Positions 23,920-31,899 of a stretch of 64,000 nt of DNA are shown piece by piece (the stretch's first letter is position 1; the number at the start of each line of letters is the position of its first letter). Origin of the DNA: Lysobacter sp. MMG2 (lineage in GTDB: Bacteria; Pseudomonadota; Gammaproteobacteria; Xanthomonadales; Xanthomonadaceae). Below the pieces are notes generated by a model that was given only the letters and a program-made list of their open reading frames with translations, was not told the origin of the DNA and ran no database searches. The position numbers and the translations under genes are program-made. The DNA lies in the NCBI RefSeq assembly GCF_016735495.2, contig NZ_JAERQY020000001.1:1426001-1490000 (forward strand). The letters are read 5' to 3'.

Positions 23920-24357
23920 TCAGCGCAGCCAGCCGCGCGCCGCGGCACGTCGCGCGTACGACAGCAGGAACAGCGCGATCAGCAACAGCAGGATCGGCAT
24001 GATCAGCCCCGCCGGTCCAAGCGCGGCCCATGCAGGCGTCACCGTGAACGTGCCGACGATCTGCACGATCAGACCCAGCAGCGACAACAGGAAGAAGGTC
24101 GCCGCCCAGCGCCTGCTCATCAGCAGCCCGATCGCGCCGAGCACGCCGCCGAACACCGCCACGCCGTAAGCGGCCTGCAACCAGGACGGCGTCGATTCGA
24201 GGATGAGGCGCTGCTCCGGCGGCATCATCGCGATCTGCCCCGGCGTCGCCGCCAGTTGCATGCAGAACATCAGCACGCCCAGCAGGTTCCACAGCAGCGC
24301 CAGGGCGGCGACGATCCAGTACGTCACGGGGCGCGGGGACGAAATGGCGGTGCTCAT
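23920..24357 (-). CDS. four-helix integral membrane protein
   Basis: A 145-residue protein starting MSTAISSPRPVTYWIVAALALLWN and containing four hydrophobic spans (about 12-34, 61-80, 84-104, 112-135) with a short extracytoplasmic segment MMPPEQRLILESTPSWL between the first two. The pattern is seen in unnamed membrane proteins annotated as sugar transporter-like in related genomes. No motif points to a function. It lies 104 bases after gnd on the same strand. Confidence 0.65.
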   Translation of the reverse strand: MSTAISSPRPVTYWIVAALALLWNLLGVLMFCMQLAATPGQIAMMPPEQRLILESTPSWLQAAYGVAVFGGVLGAIGLLMSRRWAATFFLLSLLGLIVQIVGTFTVTPAWAALGPAGLIMPILLLLIALFLLSYARRAAARGWLR

Positions 24358-24461
24358 GGTCGATCTCCGGTCGTATGGCGTGAGGGTCCGGCGAAAGCGT
24401 AGGGCCATGCGGCGCTGCGGCATGGCGCACGCCGACGGACGGAGCCCGGCGTAGCGCGCGA

Positions 24462-25367
24462 TCACTCCTTGCGGATCGCGTGCCCGCCGAATTCCCCGCG
24501 CATCGCCGCGAGCAGCTTGTCGGCGAAGGAATCGTCCTCGCGCGAACGCAACCGCTCCAGCAGCGACAACGTGATCACAGGGGCCGATACGTCCAGTTCG
24601 ATCGCCTCGGCCACCGTCCAGCGCCCCTCGCCCGAATCGGCCACGAAGGGCGCGATACCGTCCAGCGTGGGGTTGCGTTCCAGCGCATTCGCGCTCAGGT
24701 CCAGCAACCAGGAACGCACGACGCTGCCGTGGCGCCAGATCTGCGCGATCTGCGCCAGGTCGAGCGCGAAGTCCGTGCGCTTCTGCATGATCGCGAAGCC
24801 TTCGGCGTAGGCCTGCATCATTCCGTACTCGATGCCGTTGTGAACCATCTTGGTGAAATGGCCCGCACCGCTCGGCCCGACGCGCCCCCAGCCGCGATCC
24901 GGCGCCGGAGCCAGCGCTTCGAACAGCGGGCGCAGGCGTTCCACCGCGGTTTCTTCGCCACCGATCATCAGGCTGTAGCCTTCGCTCAATCCCCACACGC
25001 CGCCGCTGGTGCCGCAGTCGATGTAGGCGATGCCGTGTTCGGCCAGCATCGACGAACGGCGCAGTGTGTCCTTGTAGAACGAGTTGCCGCCGTCGATGAG
25101 CGCATCGCCCGGCGCGAGCTGCGGCAGCAGATCGGCGATGGTGCGATCCACCGGATCGCCCGCCGGCACCATCATCCACACCGCGCGCGGCGCGGCGAGC
25201 GCATCGATCATCGCGGCGAGCGACTCCACCGGTTCGATGCCGGCCTGGGCGGCGCGTTCGCGCGCCTGCACGCCCGGGTCGAATCCGACCACACGATGCC
25301 CATGCTGCACGAGCCGCTGCGCCATGTTCGCGCCCATGCGGCCCAGTCCGATCATGCCCAGTTCCAT
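24462..25367 (-). CDS. gnd: 6-phosphogluconate dehydrogenase, decarboxylating (short form)
   Basis: A 301-residue enzyme oxidising 6-phosphogluconate to ribulose 5-phosphate and CO2. N-terminal Rossmann motif MELGMIGLGRMGANMA; DGGNSFYKDT and CGTSGGVWGLSEGYSLMIGG bind substrate; GHFTKMVHNGIEYGMMQAYAEG carries the catalytic Lys and is the family signature. At about 300 residues it is the short GndA-like, often NAD-preferring form lacking the long C-terminal half. It is isolated from other pentose phosphate genes. Confidence 0.93.
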   Translation of the reverse strand: MELGMIGLGRMGANMAQRLVQHGHRVVGFDPGVQARERAAQAGIEPVESLAAMIDALAAPRAVWMMVPAGDPVDRTIADLLPQLAPGDALIDGGNSFYKDTLRRSSMLAEHGIAYIDCGTSGGVWGLSEGYSLMIGGEETAVERLRPLFEALAPAPDRGWGRVGPSGAGHFTKMVHNGIEYGMMQAYAEGFAIMQKRTDFALDLAQIAQIWRHGSVVRSWLLDLSANALERNPTLDGIAPFVADSGEGRWTVAEAIELDVSAPVITLSLLERLRSREDDSFADKLLAAMRGEFGGHAIRKE

Positions 25368-25481
25368 GTCGCCTCCGATTCCGGCGGTGGGGCCGCCGCG
25401 AGGCCGACAGGATGGCCCATGCGCGCGCGCACTTCATCCCTCGATGCAGGCGCGCGAAGGGGACGTGAATGCCGTGCCGCG

Positions 25482-25892
25482 CTAAGGGCAGCGTCCGAAG
25501 CGCGCCTTCATCGCCTGCGCGCCGACCACGGGCGCCGCGGCCGGCACGTAGTCCTGCAGCGGGACGAACTGCCCCTTGGCGTCTTCGAACACGTAGAGCG
25601 AAAAGTCGTCGCCGATGAATTCGACGCGGTAGCCCTCCGGCACCGGCGAGGTCGGGGCGGCGCCGAAGCTGGTGTAGGAGTCCATGGTCACGCGCGTGCG
25701 CAGCTTGCGTGCGCCGTGGGCGATCTCCAGTCCGTCGGCGGCGATGCGCACGCGCGGCGCGGACGGGTCGCCGCAGGCCGGCGAGAACGTTCCGCCGTAT
25801 TGCTTCAGCGACTCCGGCCGCAGGTCCTGCGCCGATGCGGAGGCGGCGGCCAGGCAGGTCAGCAACGCGATGCCGAGGGTCGGGATGCGCAT
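25482..25892 (-). CDS. secreted protein of unknown function
   Basis: A 136-residue exported protein: signal MRIPTLGIALLTCLAAASASAQ, then ESLKQYGGTFSPACGDPSAPRVRI with a Cys that can pair with the penultimate Cys (ARFGRCP). Beta-rich pattern with YRVEFIGDDFSLYVFEDAKGQ. No domain recognised. Homologous-looking proteins are annotated as hypothetical in xanthomonads. Confidence 0.65.
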   Translation of the reverse strand: MRIPTLGIALLTCLAAASASAQDLRPESLKQYGGTFSPACGDPSAPRVRIAADGLEIAHGARKLRTRVTMDSYTSFGAAPTSPVPEGYRVEFIGDDFSLYVFEDAKGQFVPLQDYVPAAAPVVGAQAMKARFGRCP

Positions 25893-25977
25893 GTCACCGC
25901 TCCGTTGGGTCCGGTGTCCGGATCAACGCGGCGAACGCGCGGCCTCGGCCACGCGCGTTACGGAGCTGCGGACGCGT

Positions 25978-26394
25978 TCAATGCGGCAGGGACGGCGCCT
26001 GCACCGGCGCCAACGAATCGCGCTCCAGGCGCTCCTGCTCCAGTGCCGCCAGGTACTCCTCCAGCGTCTGTCCGGCCGCCGCAGCCTCGCGACCCGCGGC
26101 GTGCAGCAGCGGCGGCGAGGCTTCCAGGCGGAGTTCGCGCCCCGTGCGTGCCTGCAGGGCGACGACATGCTTGAGCATCGCCAATGCCATCGCGGCGCTG
26201 TCGCTGCGTGCTGCGATCTGCCCACCCAGGACCAGCAGCCACTCGCCGTCGCGCCAGGCCACGCCGCCAATGGATGCGTCGTCGGCATCGAGCAACTGCG
26301 CGTGCGGCTGCAGCGCTCCGCCCAGGCGGCGGATGGGCCGGCCGGGCTCCTTCTTGATGCGCGCTGTGCGCTTGGCCTTGGAATTACGTGACAT
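25978..26394 (-). CDS. conserved protein of unknown function
   Basis: A 138-residue soluble protein with a very basic start (MSRNSKAKRTARIKKEPGRP), a beta-rich middle (SIGGVAWRDGEWLLVLGGQIA) and an Ala/Glu/Leu-rich helical end (GQTLEEYLAALEQERLERDSL). No signal peptide, no membrane span and no motif that I recognise. Codon pattern is like the neighbours, so it is likely a real gene. Confidence 0.6.
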   Translation of the reverse strand: MSRNSKAKRTARIKKEPGRPIRRLGGALQPHAQLLDADDASIGGVAWRDGEWLLVLGGQIAARSDSAAMALAMLKHVVALQARTGRELRLEASPPLLHAAGREAAAAGQTLEEYLAALEQERLERDSLAPVQAPSLPH

Positions 26395-26470
26395 GACTCG
26401 GTTCGAACGCTCCCTGGGCGCGCATTCTAGGCCGATCGCGTCGCCGATGCGGAGGCGATGGCCGCACCGG

Positions 26471-27022
26471 TCAGCGCAGCGGCGCCATGACCTTCAGTTC
26501 CCGCAGGTTATAGCCTTTCATGGCCGCGCTGGCCTTGAGCCGCTGGAACAGCGCACGGTTCATCTCCGGCGTGCGCGAGAGGATCCACAGGTACTCCCGG
26601 TCCGGGCCGCCGACCACCGCCCAGCGGTACTCGGGGTCCAGGTCCACCACCCAGTAGTCCGCCCAGACCATCGGCAGCCAGGCCAGCCACTCCGGCGCGA
26701 AGCGCACCTCCAGCGCGCCGGGCTTGCCCTCCACCGGCCGGGCGATGCCTTCGGACACATCGGTCGTGCCGTCCTCGGTGCGGCAGGCATTGCGCACGCC
26801 GACCGTGCCGTCCGCGTTGGGCGTGTAGGTCGCGGTGATGTCCCCCACGCACTGGCGCTGGAAGAACATCGGCAGGTGTGCGATCTCGTGCCACTGCCCG
26901 CTGTAACGCTGCAGGTCGAGCTGCGCGACCGGCGCGTTCACCTGTTCCTGCGCGCGACACGGCAGCACGAATGCCGCCAGCAGCGCGAGCATCGGCAAGG
27001 CAGTGATCGGAAATCGCGGCAT
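26471..27022 (-). CDS. blc: bacterial lipocalin (Blc family)
   Basis: A 183-residue exported lipocalin that binds fatty acids or lysophospholipids. Signal MPRFPITALPMLALLAAFVLPC could be a lipoprotein signal with Cys22, as in Blc. The lipocalin motif 1 is LDLQRYSGQWHEIAHLPMFF, followed by CVGDITATYTP, then WADYWVVDLDPEYRWAVVGG and LWILSRTPEMNR (motifs 2 and 3). Order and length are typical of Blc. Confidence 0.92.
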   Translation of the reverse strand: MPRFPITALPMLALLAAFVLPCRAQEQVNAPVAQLDLQRYSGQWHEIAHLPMFFQRQCVGDITATYTPNADGTVGVRNACRTEDGTTDVSEGIARPVEGKPGALEVRFAPEWLAWLPMVWADYWVVDLDPEYRWAVVGGPDREYLWILSRTPEMNRALFQRLKASAAMKGYNLRELKVMAPLR

Positions 27023-27084
27023 GGCGGGTCCTCGTTGCGTGGACCCGCAGGTTCACCGCGCCTGCGTCGTTTTGGCGTGAGCGG

Positions 27085-27639
27085 TCAATGCGTGAGTGAA
27101 CGCGACTTCAACCGACCCGAATACGCGAACAGCAACCCCAACCCCGGCAGCGTGACGCGCACATCGAACACGTAGCCTTCACCCGGATCGCTGCGTTTTC
27201 CCGCCGCGACGCGCGGCAGCAGCGCCAGCGGCACGCGCATGCCGTTCCACCAGGCCGCGCACAGGCGCCATTGCCATCCGCCGTCCTTCGTTTCCACGGC
27301 CAGCGCCAGTTGCATCGGGCCGAGCGTTTCGCGCCAGTAGCCCGACGGCCAGCCGCCGACGGGCACGAAGGTCGATGGCATTTCGTCTGCGTCGTCGAAG
27401 ACGCGGTGCCAGTGCAGCACGTCCGCATCCGAGGCGATTCGCACGCGCAGACGTGCGGTATCGCGTCCCGGCGGCAGGCCCATGCGGCGTGCGATGCGTC
27501 GCCCCAGCCAACCGGCGGCGGCGCGTCCGTACTCGATGCGGATCAGGCCTTCCAGCTCACCGCCGTGGCGGTGCAGTTCGCGCAGTCGCGGATGCAGTCG
27601 TTGAAAACCGTCCGCGAACCAGCGTTCGACCGCATGCAT
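27085..27639 (-). CDS. DUF4166 domain-containing protein
   Basis: A 184-residue protein, MHAVERWFADGFQRLHPRLREL, with GGELEGLIRIEYGRAAAGWLGRR, VLHWHRVFDD, MPSTFVPVGGWPSGYWRETLG and the closing GLGLLFAYSGRLKS. This is the DUF4166 layout, usually found alone or fused to saccharopine-dehydrogenase-like domains. Function unknown. The gene lies 45 bases after the small gene at 27685-27900 on the same strand. Confidence 0.85.
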   Translation of the reverse strand: MHAVERWFADGFQRLHPRLRELHRHGGELEGLIRIEYGRAAAGWLGRRIARRMGLPPGRDTARLRVRIASDADVLHWHRVFDDADEMPSTFVPVGGWPSGYWRETLGPMQLALAVETKDGGWQWRLCAAWWNGMRVPLALLPRVAAGKRSDPGEGYVFDVRVTLPGLGLLFAYSGRLKSRSLTH

Positions 27640-27684
27640 CCGGCGCCCTCCCCGTGAGGGCGCCAGTGTGCCTTGCGGCCGGGT

Positions 27685-27900
27685 TCAACGGAATGGCGAC
27701 AGCGCCGTGGTGCCGCACACGAAAGACACCGCATGGTTGTGGAAACTGGAGCGACGGCGCGGGCCGTCACCGCATTCCACGCGCGCGGTGTCGCGTTCTT
27801 CCTTGCGCGGCACCGGCTCTTCGACCCCGGCCAGCGAGCGCGCCAGGTCGGCGTCGGCAACATGGCCGTGCAGGAACAGCAATCCGGAATAGAGGTTCAT
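27685..27900 (-). CDS. small conserved protein MNLYSGLLFLHGH
   Basis: A 71-residue protein beginning MNLYSGLLFLHGHVADADLARS. AGGGAG lies 8 bases before the ATG at 27900, a good ribosome site, and the frame upstream lacks any. The N-terminal sequence resembles a small unnamed protein family of xanthomonads. The C-terminal half is Arg/Pro-rich. No function is known to me. Confidence 0.6.
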   Translation of the reverse strand: MNLYSGLLFLHGHVADADLARSLAGVEEPVPRKEERDTARVECGDGPRRRSSFHNHAVSFVCGTTALSPFR

Positions 27901-27982
27901 GGCAAGACTCCCTGTCGTTCGATGTGCGTCCACGTTAGTGCGCGGGCATGCCTTGAAAAAGCGACGGTTCGGCAAGGCTGTA

Positions 27983-27997
27983 TTGAATGGGATTCAA
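27983..27997. promoter_or_regulatory. inverted repeat, possible operator
   Basis: TTGAAT, three-base spacer GGG, ATTCAA: a perfect 6-bp inverted repeat about 215 bases before the response regulator start and 85 bases before the start of the divergent small gene. No regulator can be named. Confidence 0.3.
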
Positions 27998-28058
27998 GGC
28001 TCGGGCGACGACGGGGCTCGGTCAGGCGATCGATCGCGCAGTGGCGAAAAAACAGTCC

Positions 28059-28084
28059 GTCATTCCCGCGAAGGCGGGAATGAC
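28059..28084. repeat. single palindromic repeat (GTCATTCCCGC type)
   Basis: GTCATTCCCGC, loop GAAG, GCGGGAATGAC: a perfect 11-bp hairpin. It is a lone half of the paired element found repeatedly at 43.9-62.9 kb. Confidence 0.85.
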
Positions 28085-28211
28085 GATCGAGCCTTTCCGG
28101 GAGCAACGGGGCCGGCCGCGACACCGCGAGCCTCCATCCCTCGCATACAGCCACCGCTCACGTCGTTTTCACGGCCGGATTCGCAGCCTTCACGCACCTA
28201 TCGGAGGCATC

Positions 28212-28985
28212 ATGAAGAACAACGGCGGACTCATCCTCATCGTCGAAGACCACATGGCCATCGCGGAAATGGTCGGCGAGTTCCTAGAGGGCCGCGGCTA
28301 CGAAGTCGATTTCGCACGCGATGGCGCCGACGCGCTGCGCCTGACGGCCGAGAACACCTACGACGCGATCATCCTGGACCGCACGCTGCCGCGCCTGGAC
28401 GGCCTGGACGTGTGCCGGCGCATCCGTTCCGAGCAGCGCCGCTCCACGCCGGTGCTGATGCTCACCGCGCGCGACACGCTCGACGACAAGGTCACCGGGC
28501 TGGAAGCCGGCGCGGACGACTACCTGACCAAGCCCTTCGCCATTCAGGAACTGGAGGCGCGCATCGCGGTGCTGATCCGCCGTGGGCGCAAGGCCATGGG
28601 CGGCGGTGCGCTGCGTGTGGCCGATCTGGTGCTCGACCCGGAAGCGATGACCGTGCACCGCGCCGGGCTGGAACTGCGCCTGTCGCCGACGGGCTTCCAG
28701 CTGCTGAGCATCCTGATGCGCGAATCGCCGCGCGTGGTGTCGCGGCAGGAGATCGAGCGCGAGATCTGGAAGGGCGAGTCGCCCGATTCGGACACGCTGC
28801 GCAGCCACCTCTACAACCTGCGCAAGAGCATCGACCGGCCGTTCGACAACCCGCTGCTGCACACCATGCAGACCGCTGGCTACAAGATCGCCGATCTGTC
28901 CGGCACGGAAGTGCACGAGGTCGCGCCGACCGTCGCCGCGCAGAATCGCTTCGCGGCACCGCCTGCGGTGGTCGGCCTGCATTGA
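28212..28985 (+). CDS. OmpR/PhoB-family response regulator, orphan
   Basis: A 257-residue two-component response regulator. Receiver domain about 8-120: acidic pocket Glu12/Asp13, phosphorylation site Asp56 in IILDRTLPRLDG, Thr85 in VLMLTARD, Lys107 in YLTKPF. The winged-helix domain about 137-225 includes LSPTGFQLLSILMRESPRVVSR and DTLRSHLYNLRKSID. A 30-residue tail beyond the usual end (HEVAPTVAAQNRF) is unusual. CGGAGG precedes ATG 28212. No histidine kinase gene is adjacent, so its partner must be elsewhere. Target genes unknown. Confidence 0.9.
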   Translation: MKNNGGLILIVEDHMAIAEMVGEFLEGRGYEVDFARDGADALRLTAENTYDAIILDRTLPRLDGLDVCRRIRSEQRRSTPVLMLTARDTLDDKVTGLEAGADDYLTKPFAIQELEARIAVLIRRGRKAMGGGALRVADLVLDPEAMTVHRAGLELRLSPTGFQLLSILMRESPRVVSRQEIEREIWKGESPDSDTLRSHLYNLRKSIDRPFDNPLLHTMQTAGYKIADLSGTEVHEVAPTVAAQNRFAAPPAVVGLH

Positions 28986-29010
28986 CGGGGCTTGATTGCG
29001 ATGCGACGCG

Positions 29011-29032
29011 AAGGCCGCCTGCGGGCGGCCTT
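29011..29032. terminator. bidirectional hairpin, response regulator/dodecin
   Basis: AAGGCCGCC, loop TGCG, GGCGGCCTT, lying between the convergent stops at 28985 and 29047. A 9-bp perfect stem; there is no long U-run on either side. Confidence 0.6.
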
Positions 29033-29046
29033 CGTGCATCGGCACG

Positions 29047-29256
29047 TCATTCGTCGAGGGTGAAGCCGACCTTGATCGTCACCTGCCAGTGCGCGACCTT
29101 TCCATCCTCGACGTGGCCGCGCACGTCCTGCACGCAGAACCACTTGATGTTGCGCACCGTCTGCGAGGCGCGTTCGATCGCCTTGCGGATCGCGTCGTCG
29201 GTGCTGGTCTTCGACGAACCGGTCAGCTCCAGGTGCTTGTAGACGTGCTCGCTCAT
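29047..29256 (-). CDS. dodecin, flavin-binding protein
   Basis: A 69-residue dodecin that stores or buffers flavin as a dodecamer. MSEHVYKHLELTGSSKTSTDDAIRKAI is the standard N-terminus; WFCVQDVRGHVEDGKVAHWQ contains the Trp that stacks on flavin, and QVTIKVGFTLDE ends the beta sheet. GGAG lies 8 bases before ATG 29256. Cytoplasmic, single gene. Confidence 0.93.
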   Translation of the reverse strand: MSEHVYKHLELTGSSKTSTDDAIRKAIERASQTVRNIKWFCVQDVRGHVEDGKVAHWQVTIKVGFTLDE

Positions 29257-29371
29257 GGTCGGGTCTCCGGTGGGGGTGTCGGGCATGCCGCCCGATCATA
29301 GTCCCCTGCCCGTCCCGGGCCATGTGATGCGATTGCGGTTTGGGGGTCGCCCCAGACGCCCCCACGAAGCC

Positions 29372-29397
29372 GTCATTCCCGTCTGCGCGGGGATGAC
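29372..29397. repeat. single palindromic repeat, degenerate loop
   Basis: GTCATTCCC, loop GTCTGCGC, GGGGATGAC: a lone arm of the same element as at 28059, with one mismatch in the stem, between dodecin and the next gene. Confidence 0.7.
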
Positions 29398-29403
29398 CGT
29401 CCC

Positions 29404-29886
29404 TCAGAACCCCACGCAGCTGTCACCGGAACGCATGCACGCGGCGTTGCGGTCGGCCATCTTGGAGGCGGCGTCGCGGCGGGCGGCACGTTCGGCGGCC
29501 GTCATGCACACGGTCTCGGTGCGGTTGCTGCCGACCTTGCGCGTGCGCTCGCAGACCAGCTTCTCTTCCGGCGCGCGATTGACGATGGCCGAGATCGATT
29601 CCAGCGAATTGAACACGACGATGCGGTCCGACTCGGGCAGGTCGGTGATGGCGGCACGGTCGCGCAGCAAGGTGAACACCTTGTCCTGCTCGCGCAGCAG
29701 GGATTCGCGCTCGGCCGCGGGAAGGTCCTTGTAGCGGCCGTTGCGCTGCTCGACCTCGGTGCGGATCTGGCGCTGCTGGGTGAGGATCGCGTTGGCGTCC
29801 AGGTTCGGATGGACATCGTTGGCGGACGCGATCGGAAGCGTCGCGGACACCGCGAGCGCCAGCATGAAAACGACGGTCTTGAGCAT
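29404..29886 (-). CDS. secreted protein with LxCER...VC motif, larger paralogue
   Basis: A 160-residue exported protein: signal MLKTVVFMLALAVSATLPIASA, then a charged, helical middle (QRQIRTEVEQRNGRYKDL, ESLLREQDKVFTLLRDR), and the C-terminal core EEKLVCERTRKVGSNRTETV with CMTAAERAARRD and a final Cys pair (AACMRSGDSCVGF). The core has the same Cys positions and G-S-(H/N) turn as the 107-residue protein at 19012-19335. ATG 29886 follows AAGGGA. It lies 79 bases after motB and could share its transcript. Function unknown. Confidence 0.75.
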   Translation of the reverse strand: MLKTVVFMLALAVSATLPIASANDVHPNLDANAILTQQRQIRTEVEQRNGRYKDLPAAERESLLREQDKVFTLLRDRAAITDLPESDRIVVFNSLESISAIVNRAPEEKLVCERTRKVGSNRTETVCMTAAERAARRDAASKMADRNAACMRSGDSCVGF

Positions 29887-29965
29887 TCCCTTACCCCTTG
29901 CCCTGGTCGAAAGTCCACGACCGTACCGGCAAGGGTTTCCGCCGTCCAGTGCAAAGGAAGAGGTA

Positions 29966-30940
29966 TCAGCCGCTTCCGTGAACTTCGGACGCCGAGGCCT
30001 GGGCAACGCTGATCGGGGCGACCTGGGGCAAGGCGCCCGGCGCCGGCGCGCCCGTGCCCGGGAGGCTGTCGGCCGGCGGCACGTTCTCGGCCTCGGGGTT
30101 CAGCACGACGATGCTGATGCGGCGGTTGATCGGCGCGTTCGGCTGGGTCTTGTCGAACGGCACCGACGCGGCCAGGCCGACCACGCGCGAGATGCGGCCT
30201 TCTTCCAGCCCGCCCTCCACCAGCGCGCGGCGCGCGGCGTTGGCGCGTTCGGCCGACAGCTCCCAGTTGCCGTAGCCGCCGATGCGGTGGAACGGCACCT
30301 CGTCGGTGTGGCCGCTGAGCGCGATGCGATGGTGGCCGTCGTTGAGCAGTCCGCCCATCTCGCCCAGCAGCGTGTGCGCGTAGTCCTTCAGACGTGCGCT
30401 GGCGGTGTCGAACATCGGCCGGTTCTGGCGATCGACGATCTGGATGCGCAGCCCCTCGGGCGTCAGGTCGATCATCAGCTGGTCCTTGAACGGCGCCAGC
30501 GCCTGGCTGCGTTCCACCGCCTCTTCCAGCGCGCGCTTGAGCGCGTCCAGCCGGCGCTGTTCCTCCGCGCGTGCGGCCGCCTTGGCTTGCTGCGGCGTCA
30601 GCTTCATCGGCTCGCGCGCGCCGAATTCGGCGCCGTGTCCGCCGGCGACGGCGACGACGCTGGTGGTGGGAATCAGGCGATCGGCCGCGCCGCCCGGCCC
30701 GTTGGCGCCCGGCGCAGGCTTGAGCGATTTGCCGACGACGGCGCTGGGATTCTTGAAGTACTCGGAAATCGCGGCGCGCTGCTGCTTGTCGGCGATGCCG
30801 ACCAGCCACATCACCAGGAAGAACGCCATCATCGCGGTGACGAAGTCGGCGTAGGCCACTTTCCACGCGCCGCCGTGATGCCCCGCGGCCACGCGCTTGA
30901 CGGGTCGCAGGATGACCAGCGGGCGCGGCTTGGCGCTCAT
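29966..30940 (-). CDS. motB: flagellar motor protein MotB
   Basis: A 324-residue stator subunit. The single N-terminal helix VAYADFVTAMMAFFLVMWLV carries Asp32, the proton-binding residue. A linker and plug follow, then an OmpA-type peptidoglycan-binding domain (about 180-280) with LSGHTDEVPFH and NWELSAERANAARRALVEGG. The C-terminus has a Pro/Ala/Gly tail. Its ATG is separated by one base from the motA stop, so both are made together. Acts in the inner membrane as the A4B2 proton channel. Confidence 0.95.
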   Translation of the reverse strand: MSAKPRPLVILRPVKRVAAGHHGGAWKVAYADFVTAMMAFFLVMWLVGIADKQQRAAISEYFKNPSAVVGKSLKPAPGANGPGGAADRLIPTTSVVAVAGGHGAEFGAREPMKLTPQQAKAAARAEEQRRLDALKRALEEAVERSQALAPFKDQLMIDLTPEGLRIQIVDRQNRPMFDTASARLKDYAHTLLGEMGGLLNDGHHRIALSGHTDEVPFHRIGGYGNWELSAERANAARRALVEGGLEEGRISRVVGLAASVPFDKTQPNAPINRRISIVVLNPEAENVPPADSLPGTGAPAPGALPQVAPISVAQASASEVHGSG

Positions 30941-30941
30941 G

Positions 30942-31796
30942 TCAGCGCTTTGCGCGCAGGTGCGCGTCCAGGTCGGCGAAGGCCGGGCGCGTGTCGGAGA
31001 ACAGCAGCTTGCGCGCGAACTCCACCGCCACGCTCGGCGAATAGCCGCGCAGGCTCGACACCAGCGCCATCTTGATGATCTCGAAGGCCTTGGCTTCTTC
31101 GTGCGCGTGGTGCTGCATCGCCGCCGCGAGCGGGCCGACGAAACCGTAGCCCAGCAGGATGCCCAGGAACGTCCCGACCAGGGCACCGGCGACGTGCTTG
31201 CCGATCTCCGCCGCTTCGCCGCCGATGGAGGCCATCGTGATCACGATGCCCAGCACCGCCGCGACGATGCCGAAACCCGGCAGCGAATCGGCCAGCACCT
31301 GCAACGCGTGCGCCGGCTCGCTGGCTTCCTTGGTGTGCGTTTCCAGCTCGATGTCGAGCACCTGTTCGAGCTCGTGCGGCTCGAAGTTGCCGCTGACCAT
31401 CAGGCGCAGGCAGTCGGTGGTGAATTCCATCAGGCGTTTGTCGGCCTGCAGTTTCGGGTACTTCCCGAACAACTCGCTGGCGGCGGGATCGTCGACGTCG
31501 CGCTCGATGCCCATCATGCCTTCGCGGCGCGCCTTCATCAGCACGTCGTAGAGCATGGCGAGGATGTCGACGTAGTCGCTCTTCTTGTAATGCGTGCCCT
31601 TGAGCAGGCGCGGCACGCCCGCGGCACAGGCCTTCACCACCTTGATCGGATTGGCGACCAGGAACGCGCCGAACGCTGCGCCGCCGATGATCAGCAGTTC
31701 GTAGGGCTGCCACAGCGCACCGAGCTTTCCGTGCGCCAGCACGTAACCGCCCAGCACGCTGCCGAGCACGACGATGAAACCGATGATGATGAACAT
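30942..31796 (-). CDS. motA: flagellar motor stator protein MotA
   Basis: A 284-residue four-helix stator subunit. MFIIIGFIVVLGSVLGGYVLA (helix 1), then PYELLIIGGAAFGAFLVAN (helix 2), the large cytoplasmic loop with RREGMMGIERDVDDP and the charged residues touching FliG, and LADSLPGFGIVAAVLGIVITM (helix 3, with the conserved Pro) and GTFLGILLGYGFVGPLA (helix 4). Full length. A sigma-28-like promoter lies just upstream. No other flagellar genes are in the window. Confidence 0.95.
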   Translation of the reverse strand: MFIIIGFIVVLGSVLGGYVLAHGKLGALWQPYELLIIGGAAFGAFLVANPIKVVKACAAGVPRLLKGTHYKKSDYVDILAMLYDVLMKARREGMMGIERDVDDPAASELFGKYPKLQADKRLMEFTTDCLRLMVSGNFEPHELEQVLDIELETHTKEASEPAHALQVLADSLPGFGIVAAVLGIVITMASIGGEAAEIGKHVAGALVGTFLGILLGYGFVGPLAAAMQHHAHEEAKAFEIIKMALVSSLRGYSPSVAVEFARKLLFSDTRPAFADLDAHLRAKR

Positions 31797-31821
31797 TGGA
31801 CGCCCCGAAACCCCAGAAGGG

Positions 31822-31848
31822 TTAACGGCACGGTTCGCGGAAGATTGA
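31822..31848 (-). promoter_or_regulatory. sigma-28 (FliA)-like promoter of motAB
   Basis: Reading leftwards: TCAATCTT, 11 bases, GCCGTTAA. The second box matches the FliA consensus GCCGATAA at seven of eight positions and the spacing of 11 is the consensus value. It lies 26 bases before the motA ATG. Confidence 0.7.
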
Positions 31849-31864
31849 GTTCCGCACTGATGCT

Positions 31865-31889
31865 CCCCTCTCCCGCTTGCGGGAGAAGG
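31865..31889 (-). terminator. hairpin after the aldose epimerase gene
   Basis: TCTCCCGC, loop TT, GCGGGAGA, extended on both sides with one mismatch. It begins 11 bases after the epimerase stop (31900). No U-run follows, so it may act with Rho or as a 3' stabiliser. Confidence 0.5.
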
Positions 31890-31899
31890 GCTTCAGTCG

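Larger units (their letters stand above)
27901..28211. other. intergenic region upstream of the response regulator
   Basis: About 310 bases. It holds one short palindromic repeat (28059-28084) and an inverted repeat TTGAAT-GGG-ATTCAA (27983-27997), which could be a regulator site. The frame continuing upstream of the response regulator is not a gene extension: its residues correspond to the repeat. Confidence 0.45.
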
